DNA from: Nitrosopumilaceae archaeon
GTDB taxonomy: Archaea > Thermoproteota > Nitrososphaeria > Nitrososphaerales > Nitrosopumilaceae
Reading direction: 5' to 3'
Assembly: GCA_030041535.1 (NCBI GenBank)
Contig: JASHNR010000001.1
Coordinates: forward strand, 1 to 64,000
Length of the DNA: 64,000 bases
This document shows positions 1 through 7,313 of the stretch, piece after piece (the stretch's first letter is position 1; the number at the start of each line of letters is the position of its first letter). A program made the position numbers and the translations under genes. The notes under the pieces are model-generated. The model had not been told where the DNA came from. It saw only the letters and a program-made list of their open reading frames with translations, and made no database searches.

Positions 1-111
1 TGGACGCCAGTTCCAAACTCTATCTTGTCAACCATCGTGGCTGATCTTAGAAAGAGAAAGGGTCTCAGTCCTGAGCCTCCAACAGCAGACGAGTTTGTAG
101 ATAAAGAGTAA
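1..111 (+). CDS. fusA: Elongation factor 2 (aEF-2), C-terminal end only
   Basis: The frame is open from the window edge and ends with TAA at 109-111, giving 36 residues. The segment RKRKGLSPEPPTADEFVDKE resembles the C-terminal tail of archaeal EF-2, where a basic RKGL motif is followed by a proline-rich acidic end. EF-2 is the GTPase that drives ribosomal translocation. Only the tail of domain V is present, so no GTPase motif can be checked. The identification rests on this short tail and is likely but not certain. Confidence 0.65.
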   Translation, partial: WTPVPNSILSTIVADLRKRKGLSPEPPTADEFVDKE

Positions 112-193
112 AAATAGTCTCCCCCCCTTTGTAGGCACGAAAAAACACCACTACTAGGTATTGACGAACGTTATGATTGGTTGGAAAGTTAAT
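94..193 (+). repeat. Imperfect direct repeat, copy 1
   Basis: This stretch begins in the last codons of the EF-2 gene (TTTGTAGATAAAGAGTAAAAA), runs through a C-rich tract and ends in TGATTGGTTGGAAAGTTAAT. A diverged copy lies at 1157-1254, with the same order of blocks: TTTGTAGACAGAGTAAAAAA, a CCTCCC tract, an AAGCAC block and TGATTTGTTGGAAAGTTAAT. Two genes lie between the copies. The C-rich tract may be the EF-2 transcript end. Alignment was by eye. Confidence 0.5.
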
Positions 194-222
194 CTAATAC
201 AATCTCATGTATTCAAAATGAT

Positions 223-864
223 ATGGATGCAGATGAAATCAAGAAACTTCAAGAAGACAGATTACGTTATTTAGAAAAAGCATACCATGCAAGTAATGGA
301 GATCCATCTGCATATATTGGATGGGAGGAAATCGGTAAAGAGTTAGGGTTTGTTCAGGGCTACACTTTGAGTCTAGCAGAATGGCTAAGAAACGAGGGTT
401 TCATTAAATTCACAGCTATTGGTGTGATTAGTATTACCAATCGTGGCATACGTATCATTGAAGATGCCATTACTAATCCAGAAACTCCAAGCGGTCCTTT
501 TATTTCATATAATTCCATCCATATTGAGCAAATGATTGGTTCAAACATTCAACAAGGAACTACAAATTCCACTCAGAACATCATAATTCAGCAAAACGAT
601 GTTGAAATGATCAATAAATTAGTTAGTAGATTAGAAGAGGTTTTAGAAAATTTGAATTTGAGTGCAGTTCAAAAGCAAGACATAATTGCAGATATTGGAA
701 CAATAAAAGCACAAATAAGTTCTTCGAAGCCTAAAAAACAAATTGTTGTAGACTCATTAAGCTCGATAAGTGGAATATTGCAATCTCTTCCAACCGTGCA
801 AATTTTAGCAACAGAGATAATTCCACATATAACACAAGTTTTGAATGCACTGGGAATTCATTAA
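223..864 (+). CDS. Winged-helix-like protein with polar linker and C-terminal helical region
   Basis: This 213-residue protein is not recognised as a named family. Residues 1-90 look like a winged helix: helix, a YIGWEEIGKELGF turn, a recognition-like helix and a short beta wing ending in ITNRG. Residues 97-125 form a Gln/Asn/Thr-rich linker (MIGSNIQQGTTNSTQN), a style seen in bacterial and archaeal effector and phage-resistance proteins. The rest is predicted helical. No enzymatic motif is visible. It lies between two imperfect direct repeats and overlaps the end of a convergent gene by four bases. A DNA-binding or sensor role is inference. Confidence 0.6.
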   Translation: MDADEIKKLQEDRLRYLEKAYHASNGDPSAYIGWEEIGKELGFVQGYTLSLAEWLRNEGFIKFTAIGVISITNRGIRIIEDAITNPETPSGPFISYNSIHIEQMIGSNIQQGTTNSTQNIIIQQNDVEMINKLVSRLEEVLENLNLSAVQKQDIIADIGTIKAQISSSKPKKQIVVDSLSSISGILQSLPTVQILATEIIPHITQVLNALGIH

Positions 865-1133
865 ATCACGTCTTTCTTAAAATGATTTAATGAGACAGGC
901 ATAGATTCATTCATTATTCTAGAATCGATACTTTCCAATCTTCCCATCCACAATCTCTTCCTGTCAGCATTAAGATTGATCTCTCTCACTTTCGGTCTGA
1001 TTTTGCCAATGTCTGAAATTCTATGCTCAATTATGGCATTTCTTAATCGTGTATTTCTAAATTCCACATATTTCATGTAGAGCCTACCGTTTTTCTCAAT
1101 GGTATCAAGATGTTCTATCTCCTTTCCCTTCAA
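861..1133 (-). CDS. Small hypothetical basic protein
   Basis: This is a 90-residue reading frame rich in Arg, Lys, Ile and Glu, without signal peptide, membrane span or known motif. It converges on the winged-helix-like gene and overlaps it by four bases. The composition (for example GRLYMKYVEF and ADRKRLWMGRLES) looks protein-like rather than random, but no family is recognised and no clear promoter was found. It could be a chance frame. Confidence 0.4.
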   Translation of the reverse strand: MKGKEIEHLDTIEKNGRLYMKYVEFRNTRLRNAIIEHRISDIGKIRPKVREINLNADRKRLWMGRLESIDSRIMNESMPVSLNHFKKDVI

Positions 1134-1156
1134 TTTACCAAGACCTAGGGGAGCTA

Positions 1157-1254
1157 TTTGTAGACAGAGTAAAAAAGGAAAGCCTCCCGTTTAAGCACAA
1201 AAACGGTGATGGAACTAGCGTTATGACGTCAGTATGATTTGTTGGAAAGTTAAT
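1157..1254 (+). repeat. Imperfect direct repeat, copy 2, upstream of the HNH membrane protein
   Basis: This is the diverged second copy of the 94-193 block. It shares GTAGACAGAGTAAAAA, CCTCCC, AAGCAC and TTGTTGGAAAGTTAAT in the same order. Each copy ends about 25-30 bases before a start codon (223 and 1280), so the conserved TTGGAAAGTTAAT box may be the promoter. The arrangement suggests that an intergenic promoter/terminator block was duplicated with the two intervening genes inserted between. Confidence 0.5.
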
Positions 1255-1279
1255 TTTCTAGTTACTCGACAACATATTC

Positions 1280-2074
1280 ATGAAGACCGCCGTCTCCATA
1301 ATACTGATTCTTACCTTGTCATCATTACTTCCATTCGCTTTTGCACAATCTATAATTACAGTTGGGTTAGGTTCTGGGAAATACACTCTAGGACAACCAA
1401 TACTTGCTCAAGGTATCCTTACACTGGGTCAGAATGATCCAAAAGGATTACCAGTATCTGTTGAACTATACGATCCTAATGGAAATGCAGTAGATGCACA
1501 AACCCTCCAAGTTACCGATAACCAATTTACATATTCCATACCAACTGGAGTGGGAACAAAAGTTACTGAGCTTGGCAAATTCACTCTAATAGCATATTAT
1601 GGAAATCCTGCCCACCTGTTACTTAATACACCACAAAGTACAAAGGTGACATTCATCATAAATTCTCCTTCTTCTACACCTAGTGAAACTGTAACTCAGA
1701 CAACGCAACAAATACCAAGTCAATCCTCTCCATACAATCCTCTAACCTTGTCCTCATTGAGCGGAAATACTCCTTTATTCATAACAATTGTAGTTATACT
1801 TGTAGGTACAATAGCTATCTTTGGAAGATCAAGAGGACGACAGCAACAGACCGAGTATATCCATACCGATATTCCAATAGAACTTCCAAGACGTGGATGG
1901 TCAGAACAGGAAAAAGAACAGGTGAGGATCAGGCAGCGTGGACTATGTAAGCTCTGTGGAAAACCTCCGCCTAGTTGGGAATACCATCACAGGGATAGCA
2001 ATCGTAGTAACAATAGTTTGAATAATTGTGAAGGATTATGCCCAACTTGTCATTCTGTAAAAACTCATGAGTGA
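1280..2074 (+). CDS. Membrane-anchored protein with extracellular beta domain and C-terminal HNH nuclease domain
   Basis: The 264-residue protein has a signal peptide (about 1-23, cleavable after FAFA), an extracytoplasmic beta-sandwich-like domain (24-125; VSVELYDPNGN resembles MG2/Ig-like modules), a Ser/Thr/Pro/Gln linker (125-162), one membrane span (164-182) and a basic stop-transfer stretch (RSRGR). The last 45 residues form an HNH fold: C223-x2-C226, H236-H237-x-D239, Asn248/249, C254-x2-C257-H258. That order of Cys pairs around HHxD matches HNH endonucleases with a structural zinc. Topology puts the HNH domain in the cytoplasm. HNH domains are normally soluble, so the tether is unusual. 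Nuclease activity is inferred. Confidence 0.7.
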   Translation: MKTAVSIILILTLSSLLPFAFAQSIITVGLGSGKYTLGQPILAQGILTLGQNDPKGLPVSVELYDPNGNAVDAQTLQVTDNQFTYSIPTGVGTKVTELGKFTLIAYYGNPAHLLLNTPQSTKVTFIINSPSSTPSETVTQTTQQIPSQSSPYNPLTLSSLSGNTPLFITIVVILVGTIAIFGRSRGRQQQTEYIHTDIPIELPRRGWSEQEKEQVRIRQRGLCKLCGKPPPSWEYHHRDSNRSNNSLNNCEGLCPTCHSVKTHE

Positions 2075-2145
2075 CAGTATTTACCAAAATAATTCATACA
2101 AATAGGCCACGAATCAATTATTGTACCATCATTGATGTCTTTCAG

Positions 2146-2274
2146 ATGACCCATTCAAAAAATTTGAGGCCAAGTAATGGTATGTTAAGAATATGCCCAC
2201 GAAAATGTCAACATAAGTCAGTAGACAGACAGATTATGGACTTGGAAGAAAGAAGAGGAAGATTTAGACAATGA
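2146..2274 (+). CDS. Small hypothetical protein between the HNH protein and a 2-TM protein
   Basis: This is a 42-residue frame starting at ATG 2146; the same frame is open from 2071. It is basic, with two cysteines (RICPRKCQHK) and a charged C-terminal helix (MDLEERRGRFRQ). It overlaps the next gene by an ATGA junction, typical of translational coupling. No family is recognised, and it may be a chance frame in the operon. Confidence 0.35.
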   Translation: MTHSKNLRPSNGMLRICPRKCQHKSVDRQIMDLEERRGRFRQ

Positions 2275-2495
2275 CTGGAAAAACAATGCTCTTTGAAATT
2301 ATTCTGACTGTTGCATCAATAGTTGGGCTTTATGAATCATGGAACTATCTAAATGGTGCCAATATAGAAAATTATTCTCAAATTGATTTTTTGGGTTTTG
2401 CGCTACTGATGATTTCAGGTACAATGTTTGCGATAGGATTTATCTATCTTTTAGGTGACATGGCAGAATTATTCAGAGGAAAAAAAGAAAATTAA
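2271..2495 (+). CDS. Small two-span membrane protein
   Basis: This 74-residue protein has two hydrophobic helices (about 6-27 and 40-63), a short polar loop (NGANIENYSQ) and a charged C-terminal tail (RGKKEN). No catalytic residue or known motif is visible. It starts within the ATGA overlap of the preceding small frame and lies downstream of the membrane-anchored HNH protein. It could be a membrane partner of that protein, which is speculation from gene order. Confidence 0.5.
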   Translation: MTGKTMLFEIILTVASIVGLYESWNYLNGANIENYSQIDFLGFALLMISGTMFAIGFIYLLGDMAELFRGKKEN

Positions 2496-2510
2496 ACACA
2501 GTATGATATT

Positions 2511-2612
2511 CTATTCAATTCTCTTGTAGATTGCTTTGAAATCCTCTGCAATTAGGTATGAGGTATTCTGAAGATGTGTAACTTCTGTCATGGTTGATTT
2601 TCCTCTGGCCAT
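2511..2612 (-). CDS. Candidate 33-residue protein
   Basis: A short frame starts MARGKSTMTEV and ends in a charged helix (EDFKAIYKRIE) before TAG. The composition is protein-like, but the length gives little statistical support and no TATA box is obvious. A longer overlapping frame on the same strand (2515-2700) is less convincing. The remaining sequence up to 2868 shows no other gene. Confidence 0.28.
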   Translation of the reverse strand: MARGKSTMTEVTHLQNTSYLIAEDFKAIYKRIE

Positions 2613-2868
2613 CTAACCTTATCTGTGTCATACACTTGTGGATATGATGTTTATGGGCTCTTTTCAAATCATAATTATCTAGTGCACTTGAGCCTTGCAT
2701 AGTATAATTAGGAAGTAATTGTATTTTAATATGCAGTCAAAGCTAGACAGTCTCTAATATTTTCCATACTGGGATAATTTGATTTGCTTTTACTATCAGA
2801 GCTTTTACAGGTTTGACCTCTGTTTAACAATTCACATAATCCGAAAATATGATCTGTTTGAAGAATCT

Positions 2869-3726
2869 TTAAGATCTGTGTAAGAATCTAGTTCTGACAG
2901 ATAAAATAATTATTGACAGAATTGAAATGCCAAGTACGATTGGGGCAACAGGTCCGAATTCAGGAGTGGTTTGTATAGTCTCACCAGACGAGAGTAGAAA
3001 ACCGTGGTAGTGTCCTGAATCATCATAATAACTTCCAACTATCTGACCCGCATTGTTAATTCCAAAAGCAGCCGTACTATTCGCGCCGGGATAATCAATT
3101 GAAGTGTAGTTACCAGATACGAGTAGAAAGCCGTGGTTATTCTCTAGATTGTTATAATAATACCCAACTATCTGACCCGCATTGTTAATTCCATAAGGAG
3201 CCGTACTATTTTCACCGGGATAATCAATTGGGGTGTAGTTACCAGATACGAGTAGAAAGCCATGAAAGTGTTCTGAACTATCAATATAATTTCCAACTAT
3301 CTGACCCGCATTGTTAATTCCAAAAGCCGATATGCTATTTTCACCGGGATAATTAATTGAGGTGTAGTTGCCAGACGAGAGTAGAAAACCATGGAGGTTT
3401 CCTGAATCATCATAATAATACCCAACTATCTGACCCGCATTGTTAATTCCAAGTGCAGTTGTACTAATGGCTTTGGGGTAATCAATTGAGGTATAGTTGC
3501 CAGACGAGAGTAGAAAACCATGGTAGTTCTCTTGATTATTATAATAATACCCAACTATCTGACCCGCATTATTAATTCCAAGAGCAAATGTATTAATGGC
3601 ACCAGGATAATTAATTACGCTGAAATTATTTGTAGGTGTCTGTTGTGCAACCACGTCAGTTGACGAACTTATTGTTATACTTGATATGAAAATTAATGCT
3701 ATCAGAAGATATCTAGTTTTTTTCAA
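2869..3726 (-). CDS. Secreted HAF-repeat protein with PEFG-CTERM sorting signal
   Basis: The 285-residue protein has a signal peptide (1-28), then five complete repeats of about 42 residues with the core GINNAGQIVGYYY...HGFLLSSGNYTSIDYPG, which is the HAF extracellular repeat. The C terminus is a tripartite sorting signal: PEFG (255-258), a hydrophobic span, then basic residues (RTRFLHRS). PEFG-CTERM signals are described in thaumarchaea as substrates of archaeosortases, which cleave and anchor surface proteins. The repeats are also nearly identical in DNA, so copy number may vary. The predicted location is the cell surface; the binding partner is unknown. Confidence 0.85.
   Translation of the reverse strand: MKKTRYLLIALIFISSITISSSTDVVAQQTPTNNFSVINYPGAINTFALGINNAGQIVGYYYNNQENYHGFLLSSGNYTSIDYPKAISTTALGINNAGQIVGYYYDDSGNLHGFLLSSGNYTSINYPGENSISAFGINNAGQIVGNYIDSSEHFHGFLLVSGNYTPIDYPGENSTAPYGINNAGQIVGYYYNNLENNHGFLLVSGNYTSIDYPGANSTAAFGINNAGQIVGSYYDDSGHYHGFLLSSGETIQTTPEFGPVAPIVLGISILSIIILSVRTRFLHRS
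2990..3615 (-). repeat. Tandem 126-129 bp coding repeats of the HAF protein
   Basis: The block AACTATCTGACCCGCATTGT recurs five times (near 3037, 3163, 3292, 3424 and 3552; the last copy differs by one base), embedded in longer units that also share ATAATCAATTG and GAGTAGAAA blocks. Units are about 126-129 bases, equal to one protein repeat. High DNA identity between units points to recent expansion or gene conversion. Confidence 0.85.
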
Positions 3727-3916
3727 TATGGTTATTCACTCACAGTGCAGTATTTTTAAAGATATCAAATTTTCATTTCTCAATAATAATTCATAGAATT
3801 GGTAGATTCATTCATAACTTGGAATCAACACCGCTATTCTAACCTGTCTGAACATCATTCTCTAGAATAAGTTTCTCTAGGTAGATTATTTAAAAAAAGG
3901 CCAAGGAAAAAATATT

Positions 3917-4288
3917 TTAGGTTTTAGTTGTTTCAGAAAGAATCCTTCTAAGTTTGGCTTCCAACTCCTGTCTTGCCTCCATTTTTGCCATCTTGGATTC
4001 CCACATCTTCCCGAATGACTCTGCTACTGCATCTGCCATTTTGTCAAGCGTTGGCCCAAACTTGGTATCGATTCTTTTTCTTAGGCGTTCTACTTGGGCT
4101 TGATATAATGCATCCATGTATGCACGCTTGTACATCCTTGTCACAGAATGTGAATGATGTCCCTCGCCACAACCGTGATGTCCATGAGACGCCATATGAC
4201 CGCATCCGCAGTGTTCGTGAGATGACATTGATCCACAGCCACATCCTGCCCCGCCTTCTGTTCTGCACGATTCATGTGTGTCTTCCAT
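3917..4288 (-). CDS. Cys/His-rich putative metal-binding protein with helical C-terminal region
   Basis: This is a 123-residue protein from ATG 4288. A TTG eight codons upstream is in frame, but the TATA-like box at 4318-4325 favours 4288 with an almost leaderless transcript. Residues 1-50 are dense in Cys, His and Gly (CGCGSMSSHEHCGCGH, HGHHGCGEGHHSH), a composition that would bind soft metals such as Ni, Zn, Cu or Fe. Residues 55-123 are a charged amphipathic helical region (YMDALYQAQVERLRKRID, KMWESKMAKMEARQELEAKL). No family is recognised. Metal storage or delivery is inference from composition. Confidence 0.7.
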   Translation of the reverse strand: MEDTHESCRTEGGAGCGCGSMSSHEHCGCGHMASHGHHGCGEGHHSHSVTRMYKRAYMDALYQAQVERLRKRIDTKFGPTLDKMADAVAESFGKMWESKMAKMEARQELEAKLRRILSETTKT

Positions 4289-4632
4289 ATGTTTTCGGAT
4301 GATGTTATACAATCTCAGTATATAACAATTTAATTGATTCTAAAATTTGTTTTTGAAATAGAAATTAAAGTTTAATTTTTCTATTCTCTTCACCAAACGG
4401 TTTGATAATATGGAATAACCACCTACAACACTTTTGCACATCTTTTGAAATCAAGCCTTTTATTAGAAATTGTAAGAGGAATAGTCTATCTTTCTAGTCC
4501 TACTAATGTACTGTAATCTTTGGTCTATCCTGTATGATCTTCATAGACTCGCCTTTTCTGAAATAATATAGATCTCAAACTTGTCTGAATGAAACATGAT
4601 TTGTCGTAAATCTTTAGGATGATCTAATTTCA
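4289..4632. other. Intergenic region with promoter, no gene seen
   Basis: On the minus strand, TATA-like TTATATACT at about 4317-4325 lies 25-35 bases before the ATG of the Cys/His-rich gene. The rest, to the stop of the zinc-ribbon gene at 4633, is AT-rich with no convincing frame or strong hairpin. Confidence 0.5.
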
Positions 4633-4770
4633 TTATTTTCTTATTATTTCCCACTCATGTTTACAATCCTCACATGAAAAATAATAATGCATTCCATCGC
4701 TCTTCTCAATTGGGTTCATGTATTCGCAGGTATTTTTGGACAAACATTCTAGGCATTGTTCCTCACTCAT
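4633..4770 (-). CDS. Small zinc-ribbon protein
   Basis: A 45-residue protein starts MSEEQCLECLSKNTCEY and ends before TAA at 4633. Two Cys pairs (C6-x2-C9 and C33-x2-C36) spaced by 23 residues, with an aromatic SCEDCKHEWEI block around the second, form a classic zinc ribbon like that of small transcription-related proteins. It is a stand-alone gene with AT-rich flanks. The fold is well supported by motif; the function is unknown. Confidence 0.65.
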   Translation of the reverse strand: MSEEQCLECLSKNTCEYMNPIEKSDGMHYYFSCEDCKHEWEIIRK

Positions 4771-4948
4771 TTTTTATCTAGTATTCTATAATGACTTAAG
4801 ACTTGTCATTGACTGATTTTAATTCTAAAAGCCAAAACCTATTCTTGTCATAAGAGCGTAATCTTCCTCTCATAATTTTAAAACCTGCCTGATGGAAAAA
4901 TTAATACTGTAATTCTTTATGAAATGAAAAAAATAGTAGATTGTAAAT

Positions 4949-5206
4949 CTATTGTCCGCCATAGGCGCCGCTTAAAGCTGCACCACTATAGTCCGAACTG
5001 GTAGTTGTTGAACCATAACTTGTGCTATTACATCCTGTCTGAAAAGCATAGCAGCTCGATGAATCGTTGACCATATGTGCGGCATTGCTTATTCCTGTAT
5101 ACTGACCTGCTGGTTCCCATCCAGATCCTGCTGACATCGCAACTCCTATTGCGATCACGCCACCGGCAAAAGCGGCACATATTAGTGCGATTGTTTTTGT
5201 GGACAT
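4949..5206 (-). CDS. Small secreted or membrane-anchored Ser/Gly/Tyr-rich protein
   Basis: The 85-residue protein has an N-terminal hydrophobic segment (TIALICAAFAGGVIAIGVAM) that serves as signal peptide or anchor. The exported remainder is Ser/Thr/Gly/Tyr/Asn-rich with two cysteines (SSSCYAFQTGCNS) that could form a disulfide, and ends in SGAALSGAYGGQ. No family is recognised. A small surface protein is the best description. Confidence 0.6.
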   Translation of the reverse strand: MSTKTIALICAAFAGGVIAIGVAMSAGSGWEPAGQYTGISNAAHMVNDSSSCYAFQTGCNSTSYGSTTTSSDYSGAALSGAYGGQ

Positions 5207-5404
5207 TGAATCTTATGAAACGGAATTTGATTTAAATATTTAGTTTCAACTAGTCATGCCTTTGCGTCAAATCAGGTTCTTCCTTTTATAGCTGACAAAT
5301 AGTGAATCTGGCTTTTACATATGAAAATTGGCACTGTCTAACATCTCGATCATGATTCGTTTGGAGAGGTGAATATTTAAGATCAGTACGAAAGTTATGA
5401 TTGT

Positions 5405-5671
5405 ATGCAACGAGGCACAATCCTTATGATCGCAGGACTTTTAGTGCAACTCATAATCTGGATATTTTCTGCAACTTCGTCTCCGTTATCTAGTTTTAGT
5501 TCAAACAGTATTAGTTCAATTAAGGATATCATAGGATATGCAACTATTATAGGCTGGTTAGCTTTTTTCGCTGGCTTTGGAGTCAGATATCTAGACAAAA
5601 AGAAATCATCGCTAGATGATCCTAAAAAGAAATCATCGTTGAATGGCCCTAAAAGGAAAAAGAGATCATAA
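5405..5671 (+). CDS. Two-span membrane protein with lysine-rich tail
   Basis: The 88-residue protein has two hydrophobic helices (5-24 and 43-63) joined by a Ser-rich loop and a strongly basic tail containing an internal repeat (KKKSSLDDPKKKSSLNGPKRKKRS). The basic tail is expected in the cytoplasm and could contact nucleic acid or acidic lipid heads. No family is recognised. A pyrimidine- and A-rich intergenic stretch follows. Confidence 0.55.
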   Translation: MQRGTILMIAGLLVQLIIWIFSATSSPLSSFSSNSISSIKDIIGYATIIGWLAFFAGFGVRYLDKKKSSLDDPKKKSSLNGPKRKKRS

Positions 5672-5756
5672 AATCTCTCTCGATCACAGAATCATTAAAT
5701 TATCTAAAAAATAACAAAACAGTTCTTCCAAGCATGGAATCTACTTGGAATGCAGT

Positions 5757-6098
5757 TTATTTACCAAGTTCTTTCATTTTGGCCTCTAAGATGGCCAATC
5801 TTCTTTGAGCAACATCGATGCCACGCTTTAGGACATCGATTTCATCTCTGTCATGTCTTTCCATCTCGTTTATGTTGTCAATTGAGACCTGAACCTCGGT
5901 TGGCAGGCCACTGCCTATCTTGTCTATTCTATTTGCAAGGCGTCTATTATCATCTTCAATCTTTGTTATCTTATTGCTAGTCTCATCTATCTTTGCTTTT
6001 ACTGTATTCATTTCATCATGAATTATTTTCAACTCTTCCTCTATTCTGTTTAGTGATGGTGCAAGAAGTTTTTCAATTCCTGATACTTTTTGGCCCAT
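5757..6098 (-). CDS. Coiled-coil protein
   Basis: The 113-residue protein consists almost wholly of heptad-like helix: hydrophobic residues alternate in 3-4 spacing across IEKLLAPSLNRIEEELKI, MNTVKAKIDETSNKITKIED and IDVAQRRLAILEAKMKELGK, with one break around GSGLPTEV (62-70). It has no signal, membrane span or catalytic motif. A homo-oligomeric or scaffold protein is likely; the partner cannot be told from its neighbours. Confidence 0.6.
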   Translation of the reverse strand: MGQKVSGIEKLLAPSLNRIEEELKIIHDEMNTVKAKIDETSNKITKIEDDNRRLANRIDKIGSGLPTEVQVSIDNINEMERHDRDEIDVLKRGIDVAQRRLAILEAKMKELGK

Positions 6099-6209
6099 GA
6101 TTCCACTATATGCAATCTCTAGTTAAAGGATGCGCTATAGATGCATGTATATTGGAATGTATATCGGTCATAAAACTTTAAGATTTGAAGGAGCCGGGTA
6201 AATAACTAC

Positions 6210-6677
6210 TTGATGATAATAGAAAAAGCAACAGTTTCTGATTCAGAAGAAATACTTTTGCTTCAAAAATTAACATATAAAAGTGAAGCCGAGCTTTACG
6301 ATGATCCTAGCATTTCTCCAATGACTCAGAGTTTACAAAGTATACGGGATGAATTTGGATGCCAAGTATTTCTTAAAGCCATAGTTGATGAGAAAATTAT
6401 AGGTTCTGTGAGGGGATTTGTACAGGGCAAGACCTGTCATATAGGAAGACTGATGGTTCACCCTAGCTTTCAACGCCGCGGTATTGGAAAAAAATTAATG
6501 AATGAAATAGAAAGTTTATTCAAATCATGTAAAAGATTTGAACTATTCACTGGAAATAAAAGTGAGGCAAATATACGTCTCTATCAAACTATTGGATATA
6601 AAATATTTAAAACTGAAAAAATTAATGGTAAAGTAACTCTAGTTTATTTGGAAAAAACTAACACAAATACGCAATAA
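6210..6677 (+). CDS. GNAT family N-acetyltransferase
   Basis: The 155-residue protein has the GNAT fold. The N-terminal IEKATVSDSEEILLLQ is strand 1/helix 1, and RLMVHPSFQRRGIGKKLM is motif A, whose R/Q-x-x-G-x-G/A loop binds the acetyl-CoA pyrophosphate. A C-terminal NIRLYQTIGYKIF is the motif B segment (LYxxxGF). The length fits a single-domain enzyme. ATG at 6210 and 6213 are both possible starts. The acceptor is unknown; nearby genes give no hint. Confidence 0.85.
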   Translation: MMIIEKATVSDSEEILLLQKLTYKSEAELYDDPSISPMTQSLQSIRDEFGCQVFLKAIVDEKIIGSVRGFVQGKTCHIGRLMVHPSFQRRGIGKKLMNEIESLFKSCKRFELFTGNKSEANIRLYQTIGYKIFKTEKINGKVTLVYLEKTNTNTQ

Positions 6678-6818
6678 GCAAAATGATAGATGGCAACCTA
6701 TTGGATCTACCAATGAATAATTCAATAAAATTCATGACAAACATGTAATTTTCTTCTCAATGTGGCTATATTCTTGTGAATCAATCAGGAATACTCTTGT
6801 AACCTTAATACGGGTTGA

Positions 6819-6998
6819 TTATATCTCAGTTGTGTCTGGCCTATCTACATGCTTGTGCAGGTCTGACTGTAAACCATCTCTTATCTTTTCTGTTCTAAAG
6901 TAAAATATGATAGCTGCGATAACCGCTATGATGATACCGATAACAAGCGGTTTTACAGACTCGATAGTAACACCCTTACTGAATAATAAATGTGCCAT
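6819..6998 (-). CDS. Small single-span membrane protein
   Basis: A 59-residue protein starts MAHLLFSKGVTIES, has one strongly hydrophobic helix (LVIGIIIAVIAAIIFYF, residues 18-34), then a charged tail (RTEKIRDGLQSDLHKHVD). The clean hydrophobic/charged partition supports a real gene. The hydrophilic tail is probably cytoplasmic. No family is recognised. Confidence 0.55.
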   Translation of the reverse strand: MAHLLFSKGVTIESVKPLVIGIIIAVIAAIIFYFRTEKIRDGLQSDLHKHVDRPDTTEI

Positions 6999-7072
6999 GT
7001 AACGTTGACTGTTATATTTTCAGAATTTTTTTATGGAAAAAATGAGATTGACCATTTCAGGTCACTAATTTT

Positions 7073-7135
7073 TTATCTTTTTGCTTTCTTTGCAGTTTTA
7101 GATTTCGACTTTGCTTTTGATTTGGCTTTTGCCAT
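7073..7135 (-). CDS. Candidate 20-residue Lys/Ala/Ser peptide
   Basis: This tiny frame encodes MAKAKSKAKSKSKTAKKAKR followed by TAA. The composition is identical in style to histone H1-like or ribosomal tails and would bind nucleic acid. It lies between a small membrane protein and a TFB gene. The low-complexity sequence could also be the relic of a longer basic protein. The short length makes this tentative. Confidence 0.35.
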   Translation of the reverse strand: MAKAKSKAKSKSKTAKKAKR

Positions 7136-7313
7136 GTTATTTGAGAACTTGCATTGCTATTAAGCATGTTGAATTGCGACATTGTTACCTTGTTTGTTGA
7201 TCAACCATATGATTTCTGAACATCAACAACCAAAAATGCAACAGAACATGAATCATGTATGTGAAATACGAGAGTTCTTATTGATAGGTCATGCAATGCA
7301 GGTGACAAATTGT

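Noticed and set aside
118..130. C-rich tract after EF-2 as a strong terminator
   Set aside because: Archaeal terminators are usually T-rich; only three T follow seven C here, so this was kept only as part of the repeat.
2515..2700. 61-residue minus-strand frame
   Set aside because: It has no recognisable motif or promoter, and a shorter frame in another phase (2511-2612) is more protein-like.
2990..3615. Regular repeats resembling a CRISPR array
   Set aside because: The 126-129 bp units are in frame and encode HAF repeats. There are no short direct repeats with unique spacers and no cas genes.
5750..5980. 76-residue plus-strand frame
   Set aside because: It is the antisense of the coiled-coil gene and has an unlikely Cys/His/Arg/Phe-rich composition.
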